Positions 1 to 8,026 of a stretch of DNA of 64,000 bases are shown here, piece after piece (position 1 is the first letter of the stretch; each line of letters begins with the position of its first letter). Position numbers and translations under genes: made by a program. Source of the stretch: Clavibacter michiganensis (GTDB taxonomy: Bacteria; Actinomycetota; Actinomycetes; Actinomycetales; Microbacteriaceae); NCBI RefSeq assembly GCF_002151125.1, contig NZ_MDJZ01000017.1, positions 248,001 through 312,000 on the forward strand. The letters are read 5' to 3'. The notes beneath the pieces were generated by a model, which was not told the DNA's origin, searched no databases, and saw only the letters and a list, made by a program, of their open reading frames with translations.

Positions 1-1
1 G

Positions 2-613
2 CTCGGCCTCGTCGCGAAGTACGGCGTGCTGCTCGCGCTCGTGATCATCGCGTCCGGCGGCGCCATCGTCGAGGACGCCGGCAGCACCTGGTCGGCCATC
101 TACCTCTCGCGCGATCTCGGATCCTCGGCGTTCGTCGCCGGCCTCGGCTTCATCTCGCTGCAGGGCATGCAGTTCATCGGCCGGATGCTCGGCGACCGCA
201 TGGTCGACCGCTTCGGGCAGCGCGCCATCGCCCGCCTCGGCGGCGTGCTCGTGCTGGTGGGGATGGGCGCGGCGCTCGCGTTCCCGAGCATCGTCGGCAC
301 GATCGTCGGGTTCGGCGTCGCGGGCTTCGGCGTCGCGACCCTCATCCCCGCCGCCATGCAGGCAGCCGACGAGCTGCCCGGCTTCAAGCCCGGCACCGGC
401 CTCACGATCGTCGGATGGCTGCTGCGGCTCGGCTTCCTCGTCTCGCCGCCCGTCGTCGGCGCAATCGCGGACGCCTCGTCGCTCCGCTTCGGCCTGATCT
501 TCATCCCGGCCGCGGGGCTCCTCGTGCTCGTGTTCTCGCGCGTGCTGGCGACGCGGAGGGCGCACCCGGCGGCGCAGGCGGCGCCGGGGACGGGACCCGC
601 CGCCTCCTCCTAG
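2..613 (+). CDS. MFS transporter, C-terminal part (cut by window edge)
   Basis: The reading frame is open to the left edge of the window, so the N-terminal part is missing. The visible 203 residues hold about six hydrophobic segments in the pattern of the second half of a major facilitator protein. A basic loop after the second visible helix (GRMLGDRMVDRFGQR) resembles the MFS signature between helices 8 and 9. It is an inner-membrane secondary transporter; the substrate cannot be read from this half. The C-terminus is a short Ala/Pro-rich tail. A GC-rich hairpin about 80 bp downstream probably ends its transcript. Confidence 0.8.
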   Translation, partial: LGLVAKYGVLLALVIIASGGAIVEDAGSTWSAIYLSRDLGSSAFVAGLGFISLQGMQFIGRMLGDRMVDRFGQRAIARLGGVLVLVGMGAALAFPSIVGTIVGFGVAGFGVATLIPAAMQAADELPGFKPGTGLTIVGWLLRLGFLVSPPVVGAIADASSLRFGLIFIPAAGLLVLVFSRVLATRRAHPAAQAAPGTGPAASS

Positions 614-691
614 GGCGACCGCACGCAGATCCGCTCCGAGCGCCTCGTCGCCCTGCCCGTGCGGACCGACCGCCGAGGGCCCCCCTCCCCC

Positions 692-711
692 GGGGCATCC
701 GGATGCTCCCC
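692..711 (+). terminator. GC-rich hairpin after the MFS gene
   Basis: GGGGCATCC at 692-700 pairs with GGATG-CTCCCC just after it, with one bulged base. It lies in the 260 bp gap between the transporter and the next gene and has no U-tract, which is usual for high-GC actinobacteria. Nothing else is recognised in this gap. Confidence 0.45.
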
Positions 712-873
712 CCGGGGTCCGCGTGCGGATCCGTCGGCCAGCCGGCATCACCCCGCGCGAGGGGCGGTGGCGAGCAGCGGGCGAGTGGATGCGAACACCT
801 GCGGTCCGCGTGGTTTCCGCATCACGATCGGGTAACGTACGCCGAGTACCCGCGGCGACAGGAAGGAGTCCGC

Positions 874-1359
874 ATGGTCACCGTGTCGACTCCGACCCTG
901 CACGACCGCCTCGCGGCGACCCCGTTCCTCGGGCTCCTGGTGAAGCTGGTCGCCCTGATCGCGGTCGTCGTGGGCCTCGTCGTGATGAGCCCGACCGCGC
1001 AGGGCTGGGGTGAGTCCCCGGGTACGCCGCATGTGCATTCCGCCGGTGACCTGCATGCCCACGGCACCGGCCACGGTGTGGGCGACAGCCGCCCCGACAT
1101 CGCGATGGAGCCCGCCTTCGTCGCCGAGGCGTCCGCATCCGACTTCCCCTCCGCAGCCATGCTCGGCGGCGTGGTCCTGGTGGCATCGGCCACCCTCATG
1201 CTCCTCGGCGCCCTCGGCCTCGCCCTCCTCCGGATGCTCCGCCTCGCCCCTCACGTCGACGACCCGCTCGGTCGTCGAGTCCTTCCCCGCATCGCGTCCG
1301 ACGGCGCGTGGTCGCCGGCCCCGCCCTCACCCGCCTCGCTGTCCGTCTTCCGCATCTGA
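874..1359 (+). CDS. small two-TM membrane protein with His-rich external loop
   Basis: The protein is 161 residues with two hydrophobic segments, about 21-39 and 95-120. The loop between them carries a His-rich patch (H53, H55, H61, H63, H67) like those seen in metal-handling proteins. I chose the ATG at 874 because a strong AGGAAGGAG sits just upstream; longer in-frame extensions lack one. The next gene encodes a DUF305 lipoprotein rich in Met and His, so a shared role in copper or other metal handling at the cell surface is plausible. No family is recognised, and the metal role is inference from composition and neighbourhood only. Confidence 0.65.
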   Translation: MVTVSTPTLHDRLAATPFLGLLVKLVALIAVVVGLVVMSPTAQGWGESPGTPHVHSAGDLHAHGTGHGVGDSRPDIAMEPAFVAEASASDFPSAAMLGGVVLVASATLMLLGALGLALLRMLRLAPHVDDPLGRRVLPRIASDGAWSPAPPSPASLSVFRI

Positions 1360-1460
1360 CCCGTCCTGCATCGACCAGAGACCCGGGCTGATCCGCGGCG
1401 CCGTGCGCTGCACGGATCCGGCCCTGCCATCCCGATCGCATGGACAGGACGAGACAGACG

Positions 1461-2045
1461 ATGAAGAACACCACCCCCCTGCTCGGCGCCGGCGTCGCCC
1501 TCGCGGCCGCGCTGACGCTGACCGGCTGCGCCACCAGCGGCGCCGAGACGACACCTGCGACGAGCGCCTCCGCGCCCGCCGAGGCCACCAGCACGCAGGT
1601 CAACGCTGCGGACGAGATGTTCGTCCAGATGATGCGCCCGCACCACGAGCAGGCCATCGAGATGAGCGACATGCTCCTCGGCAAGACCGGCATCAGCCCC
1701 GAGGTGACCGCCCTGGCGACGGAGATCACGGAGGCGCAGGTCCCGGAGATCGAGCAGCTGTCCGGCTGGGCGGACCGGTGGGGCATCGATCCGATGTCCG
1801 GCATGGACCACGGCATGGCCGGCATGATGTCCGACTCCGACATGCAGGAGCTCGACGCCGCCGAGGGTGCCGAGGCCGAGCGGCTGTTCCTCACCCGGAT
1901 GATCGAGCACCACACCGGTGCCATCGAGATGGCGCAGACCGAGATCGACGACGGCCAGGACCTGGACGCCATCGAGATGGCCGAAGGCATCGTCGCCACG
2001 CAGGAGGACGAGATCTCCCGCATGCGCGCGCTGCTCGACTCCTGA
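1461..2045 (+). CDS. DUF305 family lipoprotein
   Basis: This 194-residue lipoprotein has an N-terminal signal peptide ending in a lipobox (LTGC, lipid Cys23), so it should be anchored on the outer face of the membrane. The DUF305 domain follows, with its two hallmark HH motifs: H61-H62 in PHHEQAIEM and H150-H151 in EHHTGAIEM. Between them is a Met/His stretch (MSGMDHGMAGMM, about 112-123). DUF305 proteins often occur with copper-resistance genes, and Met/His patches can bind Cu(I); a direct role here is inferred. The ATG at 1461 gives a proper signal peptide. An in-frame ATG at 1440 would add seven residues. Confidence 0.88.
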   Translation: MKNTTPLLGAGVALAAALTLTGCATSGAETTPATSASAPAEATSTQVNAADEMFVQMMRPHHEQAIEMSDMLLGKTGISPEVTALATEITEAQVPEIEQLSGWADRWGIDPMSGMDHGMAGMMSDSDMQELDAAEGAEAERLFLTRMIEHHTGAIEMAQTEIDDGQDLDAIEMAEGIVATQEDEISRMRALLDS

Positions 2046-2130
2046 CGTCCGCTCCTCCTCTTCCGCTCTCCGCGGCGCAGACGGCCGCACCGTGATGCCG
2101 TCATGCCCGCCTGCACCCTGAAAGGCCCCA

Positions 2131-3066
2131 GTGCACACCGAGACACCCTCCGCGCACGGATCGAACGGGCGCCGTGCCCGCGTCGCGCCGCCGGCTCGCG
2201 TCACCTCTCCTCGACGCGCGACGTTCGAACAGCCCGAACCCGCCCCGATCGCCCGTCGGCCCCTCACCTGGCAGCAGGAGGCACGCCGCCGCGCCCGCAC
2301 CATCCAGGCGCACACCACGCCGGCGACCGACGCGCGGCGCAGCAGCACCAGCCCGTGGAAGACCGCGCTCGGCGCGATGCTCGCCGCCGGCGCGATCGCC
2401 GTGACCCACGGCCTCCCCGCCTACGCCGTTCCCGACGACATCGCCGGCGGTGCCGTGACCGTGCACGACCCCGCGACCGGTGAGATCCAGACCCTGCAGG
2501 TGGACGGAGCCGCGTACACCGTCACCAGCGAGCCCGGCTTCTCCGTCACGCTGCCGCCGCCTCCGCCGCCCCCGCCCGTCGTCCCCGTCCAGACGCTCGG
2601 CACCACGTCCGGCGCCGGCGCCGCGCCGTCCGCCGTCCCCGGGGGCACCGAGGTGCGCTGGCCGATCCCGTCGTCGATGCGCATCTCGAGCCCCTACGGC
2701 CCACGTGCGTCGCCGTGCTCGGGCTGCTCGTCCAACCACCAGGGCCTGGACTTCGACCCCGGGAACGGCGCCGGCATCCAGTCCATCGCTCGGGGCGTCG
2801 TCCGACAGGTCGTGAGCTCGAACTCGGGGCTCGGCGTCCACGTCGTCATCGATCACGAGGTCGACGGGACGCGGATCAGCAGCACGTACGCCCACATGCA
2901 GTCCGGATCCGTCCCCCTGCGCGCCGGCCAGGTCGTCGAGGCAGGCACCCCCGTGGGACGGGTCGGCACGACCGGTGCCAGCACCGGCCCGCACCTGCAC
3001 TTCGAGCTCGCCTACGGGTCCACGCGCATCGACCCCTACCGGTGGCTCAGCACCCACGTCCGATGA
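2131..3066 (+). CDS. M23 family metallopeptidase (LytM-like)
   Basis: A 311-residue protein with a GTG start. Residues 1-75 are a basic, disordered N-terminus, followed by a hydrophobic segment at about 77-99 (membrane anchor or signal). A poly-proline stretch lies at about 142-149, and the C-terminal M23 (lysostaphin/LytM) domain spans about 175-305. The zinc ligands are visible: H203 and D207 in HQGLDFD, and H290 in HLHFE, with H288 and H255 as catalytic-type histidines. Such enzymes cut peptide cross-links in peptidoglycan. The cytoplasmic-like basic N-terminus before the TM segment suggests a membrane-anchored enzyme facing the wall. Confidence 0.9.
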   Translation: MHTETPSAHGSNGRRARVAPPARVTSPRRATFEQPEPAPIARRPLTWQQEARRRARTIQAHTTPATDARRSSTSPWKTALGAMLAAGAIAVTHGLPAYAVPDDIAGGAVTVHDPATGEIQTLQVDGAAYTVTSEPGFSVTLPPPPPPPPVVPVQTLGTTSGAGAAPSAVPGGTEVRWPIPSSMRISSPYGPRASPCSGCSSNHQGLDFDPGNGAGIQSIARGVVRQVVSSNSGLGVHVVIDHEVDGTRISSTYAHMQSGSVPLRAGQVVEAGTPVGRVGTTGASTGPHLHFELAYGSTRIDPYRWLSTHVR

Positions 3067-3077
3067 GCCCGAGTCCC

Positions 3078-3104
3078 TGCGGGCCCCCTCCCGGCGGGCC
3101 CGCA
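3078..3104 (+). terminator. hairpin after the M23 peptidase gene
   Basis: TGCGGGCCC (3078-3086) and GGGCCCGCA (3096-3104) form a perfect 9-bp stem with a 9-nt loop, 12 bp past the peptidase stop codon. There is no U-tract. The rest of the gap to 3292 shows nothing recognisable. Confidence 0.5.
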
Positions 3105-3292
3105 CGGACCTCGACCTCGCCCGCCGATGCGGAGCGCTCGCCCTCCGACGACGCTCAGCGGCGCGGCCCGCACTCGCGCACGGATCCGCTCACGGGCTCC
3201 TGCGAGTGCGGGCGCCGGAGCGGGCCCCCGCGGGAGAGTGGGCGCACATCGCCCGGCGCACGCCGCCCGCCGCGCCACCCGAGAGGATCGCC

Positions 3293-4159
3293 ATGCCGAC
3301 CGACCTGCCCGGAGGGCTCTTCCCCCTCGCCGACGACCTCACCGTCACGCGCTTCGGCTACGGCGCCATGCAGCTCGCCGGGCCGCGCGTGTTCGGGCCG
3401 CCCGCGGATCCGGACGCCGCCCGTGCCGTGCTGCGCGAGGCGGTCGCACTCGGGATCACGCACATCGACACGGCCGACTTCTACGGGCCCGGCCACACGA
3501 ACGCGCTCATCGAGGAGGCGCTGTTCCCGTATCCCGAGCGCCTGCACATCGTCACGAAGGTCGGATCCCTGCGCGACGCGAAGGGCCGCTGGCCGCAGGC
3601 GCTCTCCGCGGCCGAGCTCCGCCAGGCCGTGTACGACAACCTCACGCACCTGACCCTCGACGTGCTCGACGTCGTGAACCTCCGCGTCGGCGCGTTCGAC
3701 AGCCCGACCGACGGATCCGTCGAGGAGCCGTTCACGGCCCTGGTCGAGCTGCAGCAGGAGGGCCTGATCCGGCACCTCGGCGTGAGCAACGTCAGCCCCG
3801 CGCAGGTGGCCGAGGCCCGAGCCATCGCGCCGATCGTGAGCGTGCAGAACCACTACAACCTCGCCCGCCGCGACGACGACGCCCTCATCGACGAGCTGGC
3901 CGCGGACGGCATCGCGTACGTGCCGTACTTCCCGCTCGGCGGCTTTTCGCCGCTGCAGTCGGAGACGCTGGCGCGCGTGGCGGCCGATCTCGGCTCCGCG
4001 CCGCTGCCCGTCGCGCTCGCGTGGCTGCTGCAGCGGTCGCCGAACGTGCTCGTGATCGCGGGCACGTCGTCGGTCGAGCACCTGCGCGAGAACGTGGCGG
4101 GCGCCCGGATCCGACTGCCCGAGGACGCGCTCGCGGAGCTGGAGGGCATCGGCGGCTGA
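3293..4159 (+). CDS. aldo/keto reductase family oxidoreductase
   Basis: A 288-residue TIM-barrel NAD(P)H-dependent oxidoreductase. Three of the four usual catalytic residues are visible: D59 in HIDTADFYG, Y64, and K89 in IVTKVG. The strand that normally ends with the catalytic His (LHR/LHW) reads DVVNLRVGA here, so that His is absent, as in some actinobacterial oxidoreductase subfamilies. The C-terminal nucleotide-binding region (VIAGTSSVEHLRENVAG) is intact. I chose the ATG at 3293, preceded by GAGAGGA. The substrate is unknown. Confidence 0.85.
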   Translation: MPTDLPGGLFPLADDLTVTRFGYGAMQLAGPRVFGPPADPDAARAVLREAVALGITHIDTADFYGPGHTNALIEEALFPYPERLHIVTKVGSLRDAKGRWPQALSAAELRQAVYDNLTHLTLDVLDVVNLRVGAFDSPTDGSVEEPFTALVELQQEGLIRHLGVSNVSPAQVAEARAIAPIVSVQNHYNLARRDDDALIDELAADGIAYVPYFPLGGFSPLQSETLARVAADLGSAPLPVALAWLLQRSPNVLVIAGTSSVEHLRENVAGARIRLPEDALAELEGIGG

Positions 4160-4188
4160 GCCGGATCCTGGTGCCCCTGGCGCACCGC

Positions 4189-4225
4189 GGCTAATGGTGT
4201 TAGCTTATGGCTATTCCCATTAGCC
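4189..4225. promoter_or_regulatory. nested inverted repeats, candidate TetR operator
   Basis: GGCTAATGG (4189-4197) is a perfect inverted copy of CCATTAGCC (4217-4225). Inside it, GCTAA-N5-TTAGC (4190-4204) forms a second palindrome. The block is AT-rich against its surroundings and lies directly upstream of the hydrolase-TetR operon. It probably overlaps that promoter and is the likely binding site for the TetR protein encoded at 5088. Confidence 0.65.
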
Positions 4226-4240
4226 ACTTCGGAGGACGAC

Positions 4241-5095
4241 ATGATCCAGGCACTGAGCATCGGCGCGGAGACCCTCGCCTACGACCTCGAGGGCGACGGC
4301 CCGCTCGTCGTCCTCGCCCACGGCATGGGCGACAGCCGCCGCTCCTACCGCTTCGTCGTGCCGGCCCTCGTGGCCGCCGGCTACCGCGTCGCGAACGTCG
4401 ACATCCGCGGCTGCGGCGAGTCGAGCACCGGCTGGACCGGGTACAGCCGCACCGACATCGCCGGCGACCTGGTCGCCCTCGTGCGCCACCTCGGCGGACC
4501 CGCCGTGATCGTCGGCCAGTCCATCAGCGGCGGCGCGGCGACCATCGCGGCCGCCACCGCGCCCGACCTCATCGCCGGCGTCGTCGAGCTCGCGCCCTTC
4601 ACGCGCGCCCAGTCGGCCGACCTCCGCGGGCTCCTCCGCGTGCGGACCCATCGCGCCGCGACCGTGCAGCTCGGCCGCGTGCTCCTCACCGGCAGCCTCA
4701 CCGCGTGGATGCGGTACCTCGACCTCGCGTTCCCGACGAAGCCCGCGGACTGGGACTCCGAGAGCTCCCTCATCCGGAGCGCCCTCACGCGGCCCGAGCG
4801 CATGGCGACCCTGCGCGCGATGGCGAAGATGAGCCCGGCCGACGCCGGCCGGCAGCTCGCCGACGTGCGCTGCCCCGTGCTCGTGGTCGAGGGGAGCGCG
4901 GATCCCGACTGGGCCGACCCCCGCGCCGAGGGCGAGCGGATCCTGGCCGACCTGCCCGCGGGCCTCGGCGAGCTCGCCGTGATCGACGGCGCCGGGCACT
5001 ACCCGCACACCGAGACGCCCGACCGGGTCGTCGACCTGCTGCTGCCCTTCCTCGACCGCACGCTGCGCACCGCGACCCCGGACTCCCGTGCCTAG
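4241..5095 (+). CDS. alpha/beta hydrolase
   Basis: A 284-residue alpha/beta-hydrolase-fold enzyme. It shows the oxyanion-hole turn (LAHGMGD, about 25-31), the nucleophile elbow GQSISGG with Ser94, a late acid region (EGSADPDW) and the catalytic His in GAGHYPHTE near the C-terminus. The length is typical. It may cleave an ester, lactone or epoxide; the substrate cannot be told. It overlaps the downstream TetR gene by 8 bp, so the two are probably co-transcribed and translationally coupled, and a large palindrome stands before it. The regulator likely senses a substrate or product of this enzyme. Confidence 0.88.
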   Translation: MIQALSIGAETLAYDLEGDGPLVVLAHGMGDSRRSYRFVVPALVAAGYRVANVDIRGCGESSTGWTGYSRTDIAGDLVALVRHLGGPAVIVGQSISGGAATIAAATAPDLIAGVVELAPFTRAQSADLRGLLRVRTHRAATVQLGRVLLTGSLTAWMRYLDLAFPTKPADWDSESSLIRSALTRPERMATLRAMAKMSPADAGRQLADVRCPVLVVEGSADPDWADPRAEGERILADLPAGLGELAVIDGAGHYPHTETPDRVVDLLLPFLDRTLRTATPDSRA

Positions 5096-5654
5096 GGCCG
5101 GCCTCGACGCCGCCGCCGTGACCGAGGCGGGCGCGACGCTCGCCGACGAGATCGGACTCGACCGGCTGAGCATGGGCGCCGTCGCCGAGCGGCTCGGGGT
5201 GCGGACGCCGTCGCTCTACAAGCACGTCGAGTCGCTGGCGGACCTCGTCCACCGCATCGCCGTGCTCGGCGCGACCGAGGTGGCCGCGTCCATGGGCGAC
5301 GCGACCCGCGGCCGGGCGGGCGTGGACGCGCTCGCGGGCGCGGCGCACTCGTTGCGGGACTACGTGCGGCAGCACCCCGGCCGGTACGCCGCGGGCGTGC
5401 GCGCCCGGCCCGTGGGAGACGACGACCCGCTGATCCCCGCCCGCGACCGCACCCTCGAGGCGCTCGGCACCGTGCTGCACGGGTACCGGCTCGACGAGGC
5501 CGACCGGATCCACGCCCTCCGCACCCTGCGCAGCGTGCTGCACGGCTTCGCCACGCTCGAGGCGTCCGACAGCTTCCAGATGAGCACCGACATCGAGGAG
5601 AGCTTCGCGTGGGTGCTCGACTTCATCGACCGGGGGCTCCGGGACCGCGCGTGA
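5088..5654 (+). CDS. TetR/AcrR family transcriptional regulator
   Basis: A 188-residue regulator with an N-terminal TetR helix-turn-helix (about 8-55: LSMGAVAERLGVRTPSLYKHV) and a C-terminal ligand domain of the WHG type (PF13305-like). The GTG start lies within the end of the hydrolase gene (8-bp overlap). It probably represses its own operon through the inverted repeats at 4189-4225. The effector is unknown. Confidence 0.88.
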   Translation: MPRAGLDAAAVTEAGATLADEIGLDRLSMGAVAERLGVRTPSLYKHVESLADLVHRIAVLGATEVAASMGDATRGRAGVDALAGAAHSLRDYVRQHPGRYAAGVRARPVGDDDPLIPARDRTLEALGTVLHGYRLDEADRIHALRTLRSVLHGFATLEASDSFQMSTDIEESFAWVLDFIDRGLRDRA

Positions 5655-5670
5655 CCCGTGGCGCGACGGC

Positions 5671-6612
5671 TCAGGTCGCGGCGGTCCGCTCGGCGGCCTC
5701 CGCCGCGGCATCGGCCACCCGCCGCAGCGCCGCCAGCACGGCGCGGACGGGCGCCTGCGCGAGCGCGTCCGGGCGGGCGAGCACGTCGACGTGGCGCACC
5801 AGCGTCGCGCCGACGACCGGCCGCAGCACCAGCCCGTCGACCGCGAGCGGGGCGCCGGTCGTCCGGGGCATCACGGCGATCGCGTCGCCGCTCCGCACGA
5901 TCTGCGCCGCCACCGAGAACTCGTTGACGCGGTGGACGATGCGCGGCGCCTGCCCGATCAGCGCGCCCAGGTGCTCGAGCACGCCCGCGAGCGGGAACCC
6001 CGCGTGGGTGGAGATCCACCGCTCGTCGCGGAGCGCGTCCGGCGCGATGCCCGAGGAGGCGGCGAGCGGGTGCCCGGCGGGCAGCGCGATGTCGAGCGGC
6101 TCCACCAGGAGCGGCACGACCACGAGCCGGGCGGTCGGCCACGACGGGTCGTGCGGGAGGCGGTGCGCGACGACCAGGTCGTGATCCGCGGTGAGGCCCG
6201 CGAAGTCGCCCTGCGCCACGTCGGCGTCGGCCAGCGCGACGCGGACCCCGGCGGCGGATCCCTCGGCCCCCGCCAGCTCGGCGAGCAGCGGTCCGAACAG
6301 CGCGAGCCCGGCGCTGTGGAACGCGGAGACGCGGACGGCCCGGGAGTCGTGCTCGAGGAACGACCCCACGGCGTCGCGGGCCGCGGCGAGCGCCTCGTCC
6401 ACGCGCACCGACGCCGCGGCGAGCGCCTCCCCCGCCTCCGTGAGCACCAGGCGCCGACCGCGCCGGGTGGTCAGCGGCACGGCGACGCCGGCCTGCAGCG
6501 CGGCGAGCTGCTGCGAGACGGCGGACGCGCTCACGTGCATCGCGACCGCCACGGCCGCGACGCTGCCCCGGTCGCCGAGCTCGCGGAGGAGGCGGAGGCG
6601 GGCGGGATCCAT
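5671..6612 (-). CDS. LysR family transcriptional regulator
   Basis: A 313-residue LysR-type regulator: winged HTH at residues 1-60 (SVAAVAVAMHVSASAVSQQLAALQ) and a substrate-binding domain at about 90-290. I chose the ATG at 6612, which gives the typical MDPARLRLLREL start; a GTG two codons upstream is possible. It is divergent from the EamA exporter at 6684, with a T-N11-A palindrome between them, the arrangement expected for a LysR protein that controls its neighbour. Its 3' end nearly meets that of the TetR gene (16 bp). Confidence 0.9.
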   Translation of the reverse strand: MDPARLRLLRELGDRGSVAAVAVAMHVSASAVSQQLAALQAGVAVPLTTRRGRRLVLTEAGEALAAASVRVDEALAAARDAVGSFLEHDSRAVRVSAFHSAGLALFGPLLAELAGAEGSAAGVRVALADADVAQGDFAGLTADHDLVVAHRLPHDPSWPTARLVVVPLLVEPLDIALPAGHPLAASSGIAPDALRDERWISTHAGFPLAGVLEHLGALIGQAPRIVHRVNEFSVAAQIVRSGDAIAVMPRTTGAPLAVDGLVLRPVVGATLVRHVDVLARPDALAQAPVRAVLAALRRVADAAAEAAERTAAT

Positions 6613-6626
6613 GAGCACTGTCTAAC

Positions 6627-6645
6627 GCATCGATGAAGACGATGC
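6627..6645. promoter_or_regulatory. LysR-type T-N11-A box
   Basis: GCATCG (6627-6632), 7 bases, then CGATGC (6640-6645) form a perfect inverted repeat containing a T-N11-A core (T6630 to A6642). It lies in the gap between the divergent LysR and EamA genes. Confidence 0.6.
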
Positions 6646-6654
6646 CCGTCAATC

Positions 6655-6674
6655 TTCCGGGTCGACTGCCGGAA
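6655..6674. promoter_or_regulatory. second inverted repeat in the LysR/EamA gap
   Basis: TTCCGG (6655-6660), 8 bases, then CCGGAA (6669-6674) is a perfect inverted repeat directly before the EamA GTG start at 6684. It may be the activation or autoregulation site paired with the box at 6627. Confidence 0.5.
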
Positions 6675-6683
6675 AGTGGGGGC

Positions 6684-7661
6684 GTGACCTCCCGCACCCG
6701 CCCCGAGCCCGTCGTCGACCTGCTGCTCCTGGCCGTCGCCGCGGTCTGGGGCGCGAGCTTCCTGGCGGCCAAGGACCTCGCGGCGGAGACGGGCGTGCCC
6801 GCGGCCGTCGCGCTGCGCTTCCTCGTCGCGGCCGTCGCGACCGGGCTCGTCTGCCTGGCCCGGCGCGAGCGGCTGCCCCGCGGTCGCGGCCTCCTCATCG
6901 CGGCGGCGCTCGGCTGCTCGCAGGCCGCGGTCATCGGCCTCGAGACCTGGGGCGTGCACCTGACGAGCGCGACCAACGCGGGCCTCCTGATCAGCCTGGC
7001 GCTCGTGATGACGCCCGTGCTCGAGGGCGCCGCGTCGCGCGCGTGGCTGCCGCGGTCGTACTTCGTCGCGGCGGTCGCTGCCGTGGTCGGCGTCGCCCTG
7101 CTCGTCTCCGAGGGCGGGTTGCGCGCGCCGACGCCGGGCGACGGGCTGGTGATCGCCGCGGCGGTCGTGCGGGCCGTGCACGTCACCGCGAGCGGGCACC
7201 TCACGCGCGGGCGGAGCGAGGGATCCCTCGGCGTGGTCCTCGTGCAGATGGGCGTGTGCGCGGCCCTCTTCTCCGCGATGGCGGGGCCCGACCTGCCCGC
7301 CGCGGCCGCCTCGCTCGACGCGCGGGGCTGGGCGGGCGTCCTCTTCCTCGGGGTGCTGTGCTCGCTGTTCGCGTTCGCGGTGCAGCTCTGGGCCGTGCGG
7401 CGGACCTCGGCGTCGCGGGCGAGCATCCTCATGGGCACGGAGCCGGTGTGGGCGCTGCTGGTGGGCGTCGTGGTCGCGGGCGAGGCGATCGGGCCGGCGG
7501 GCGCGTGCGGCGCCGCCCTCATCGTCGCCGCGAGCTACGCGGGCCAGGCGATCGAGCGTCGGCACCGTGCGTCCGTCGACGCCGCCCTCGCCGGATCCCG
7601 CGAGAATGGGCGCATGCCCCAGCCCGACGCGGTGCCGACCGTGCGCCATCCCGCCGCATGA
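6684..7661 (+). CDS. EamA family transporter (DMT superfamily exporter)
   Basis: A 325-residue membrane protein with about ten TM segments in two EamA repeats. The first begins LLLLAVAAVWGASFLAAKD; the second contains ILMGTEPVWALLVGVVVAGE, the typical repeat-end motif. DMT exporters usually move small metabolites out of the cell. The GTG at 6684 follows a purine-rich stretch and gives an N-terminus just before TM1; the in-frame ATG at 6633 would add 17 residues and overlap the operator region. The stop overlaps the ATG of the next gene (ATGA), so the DUF202 genes are probably co-transcribed. Confidence 0.88.
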   Translation: MTSRTRPEPVVDLLLLAVAAVWGASFLAAKDLAAETGVPAAVALRFLVAAVATGLVCLARRERLPRGRGLLIAAALGCSQAAVIGLETWGVHLTSATNAGLLISLALVMTPVLEGAASRAWLPRSYFVAAVAAVVGVALLVSEGGLRAPTPGDGLVIAAAVVRAVHVTASGHLTRGRSEGSLGVVLVQMGVCAALFSAMAGPDLPAAAASLDARGWAGVLFLGVLCSLFAFAVQLWAVRRTSASRASILMGTEPVWALLVGVVVAGEAIGPAGACGAALIVAASYAGQAIERRHRASVDAALAGSRENGRMPQPDAVPTVRHPAA

Positions 7662-8026
7662 CCGCCCCCGATCGCCGCTTCCCGCGCCGCGTCTACCGCG
7701 AGGGCGTCGAGCCCGACGTGCGGTTCACGCTCGCCAACGAGCGCACGTTCCTCGCGTGGATCCGCACCTCGCTCGCGCTCCTCGCCGGCGGCGTCGCGCT
7801 GGAGGCGCTGGCGCTCGGGCTGCAGCCGGGGTTCCGGCTCGCGGCCTCGCTCGTGCTGATCGTCGCCGGGATCACCGCGCCGGCGCAGGCGTGGATCGGC
7901 TGGATGCGCACCGAGCGCGCCCTCCGCCGCGACCGCCCGCTGCCCTCCGCCGCGCTGTCCCTGCCCCTCGGGATCGCCGTGGTCGCCGCCGGCGTGCTCG
8001 TGCTGCTGGGCGTGCTGACGGCGTGA
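7658..8026 (+). CDS. DUF202 (YidH family) membrane protein
   Basis: A 122-residue membrane protein. The DUF202 signature near the N-terminus (FTLANERTFLAWIRTSLALLAGG) is clear, followed by two more TM helices. It resembles E. coli YidH, whose function is unknown. It starts inside the stop of the EamA gene (ATGA) and its own stop overlaps the GTG of the second DUF202 gene, so the three form one translationally coupled unit. Confidence 0.88.
   Translation: MTAPDRRFPRRVYREGVEPDVRFTLANERTFLAWIRTSLALLAGGVALEALALGLQPGFRLAASLVLIVAGITAPAQAWIGWMRTERALRRDRPLPSAALSLPLGIAVVAAGVLVLLGVLTA

Noticed and set aside
415-1359. Long open frame spanning the MFS end and the His-rich membrane protein
   Set aside because: Only the part from 874 has a ribosome binding site and protein-like sequence; the upstream part is Arg/Ala-rich shadow coding of the MFS gene.
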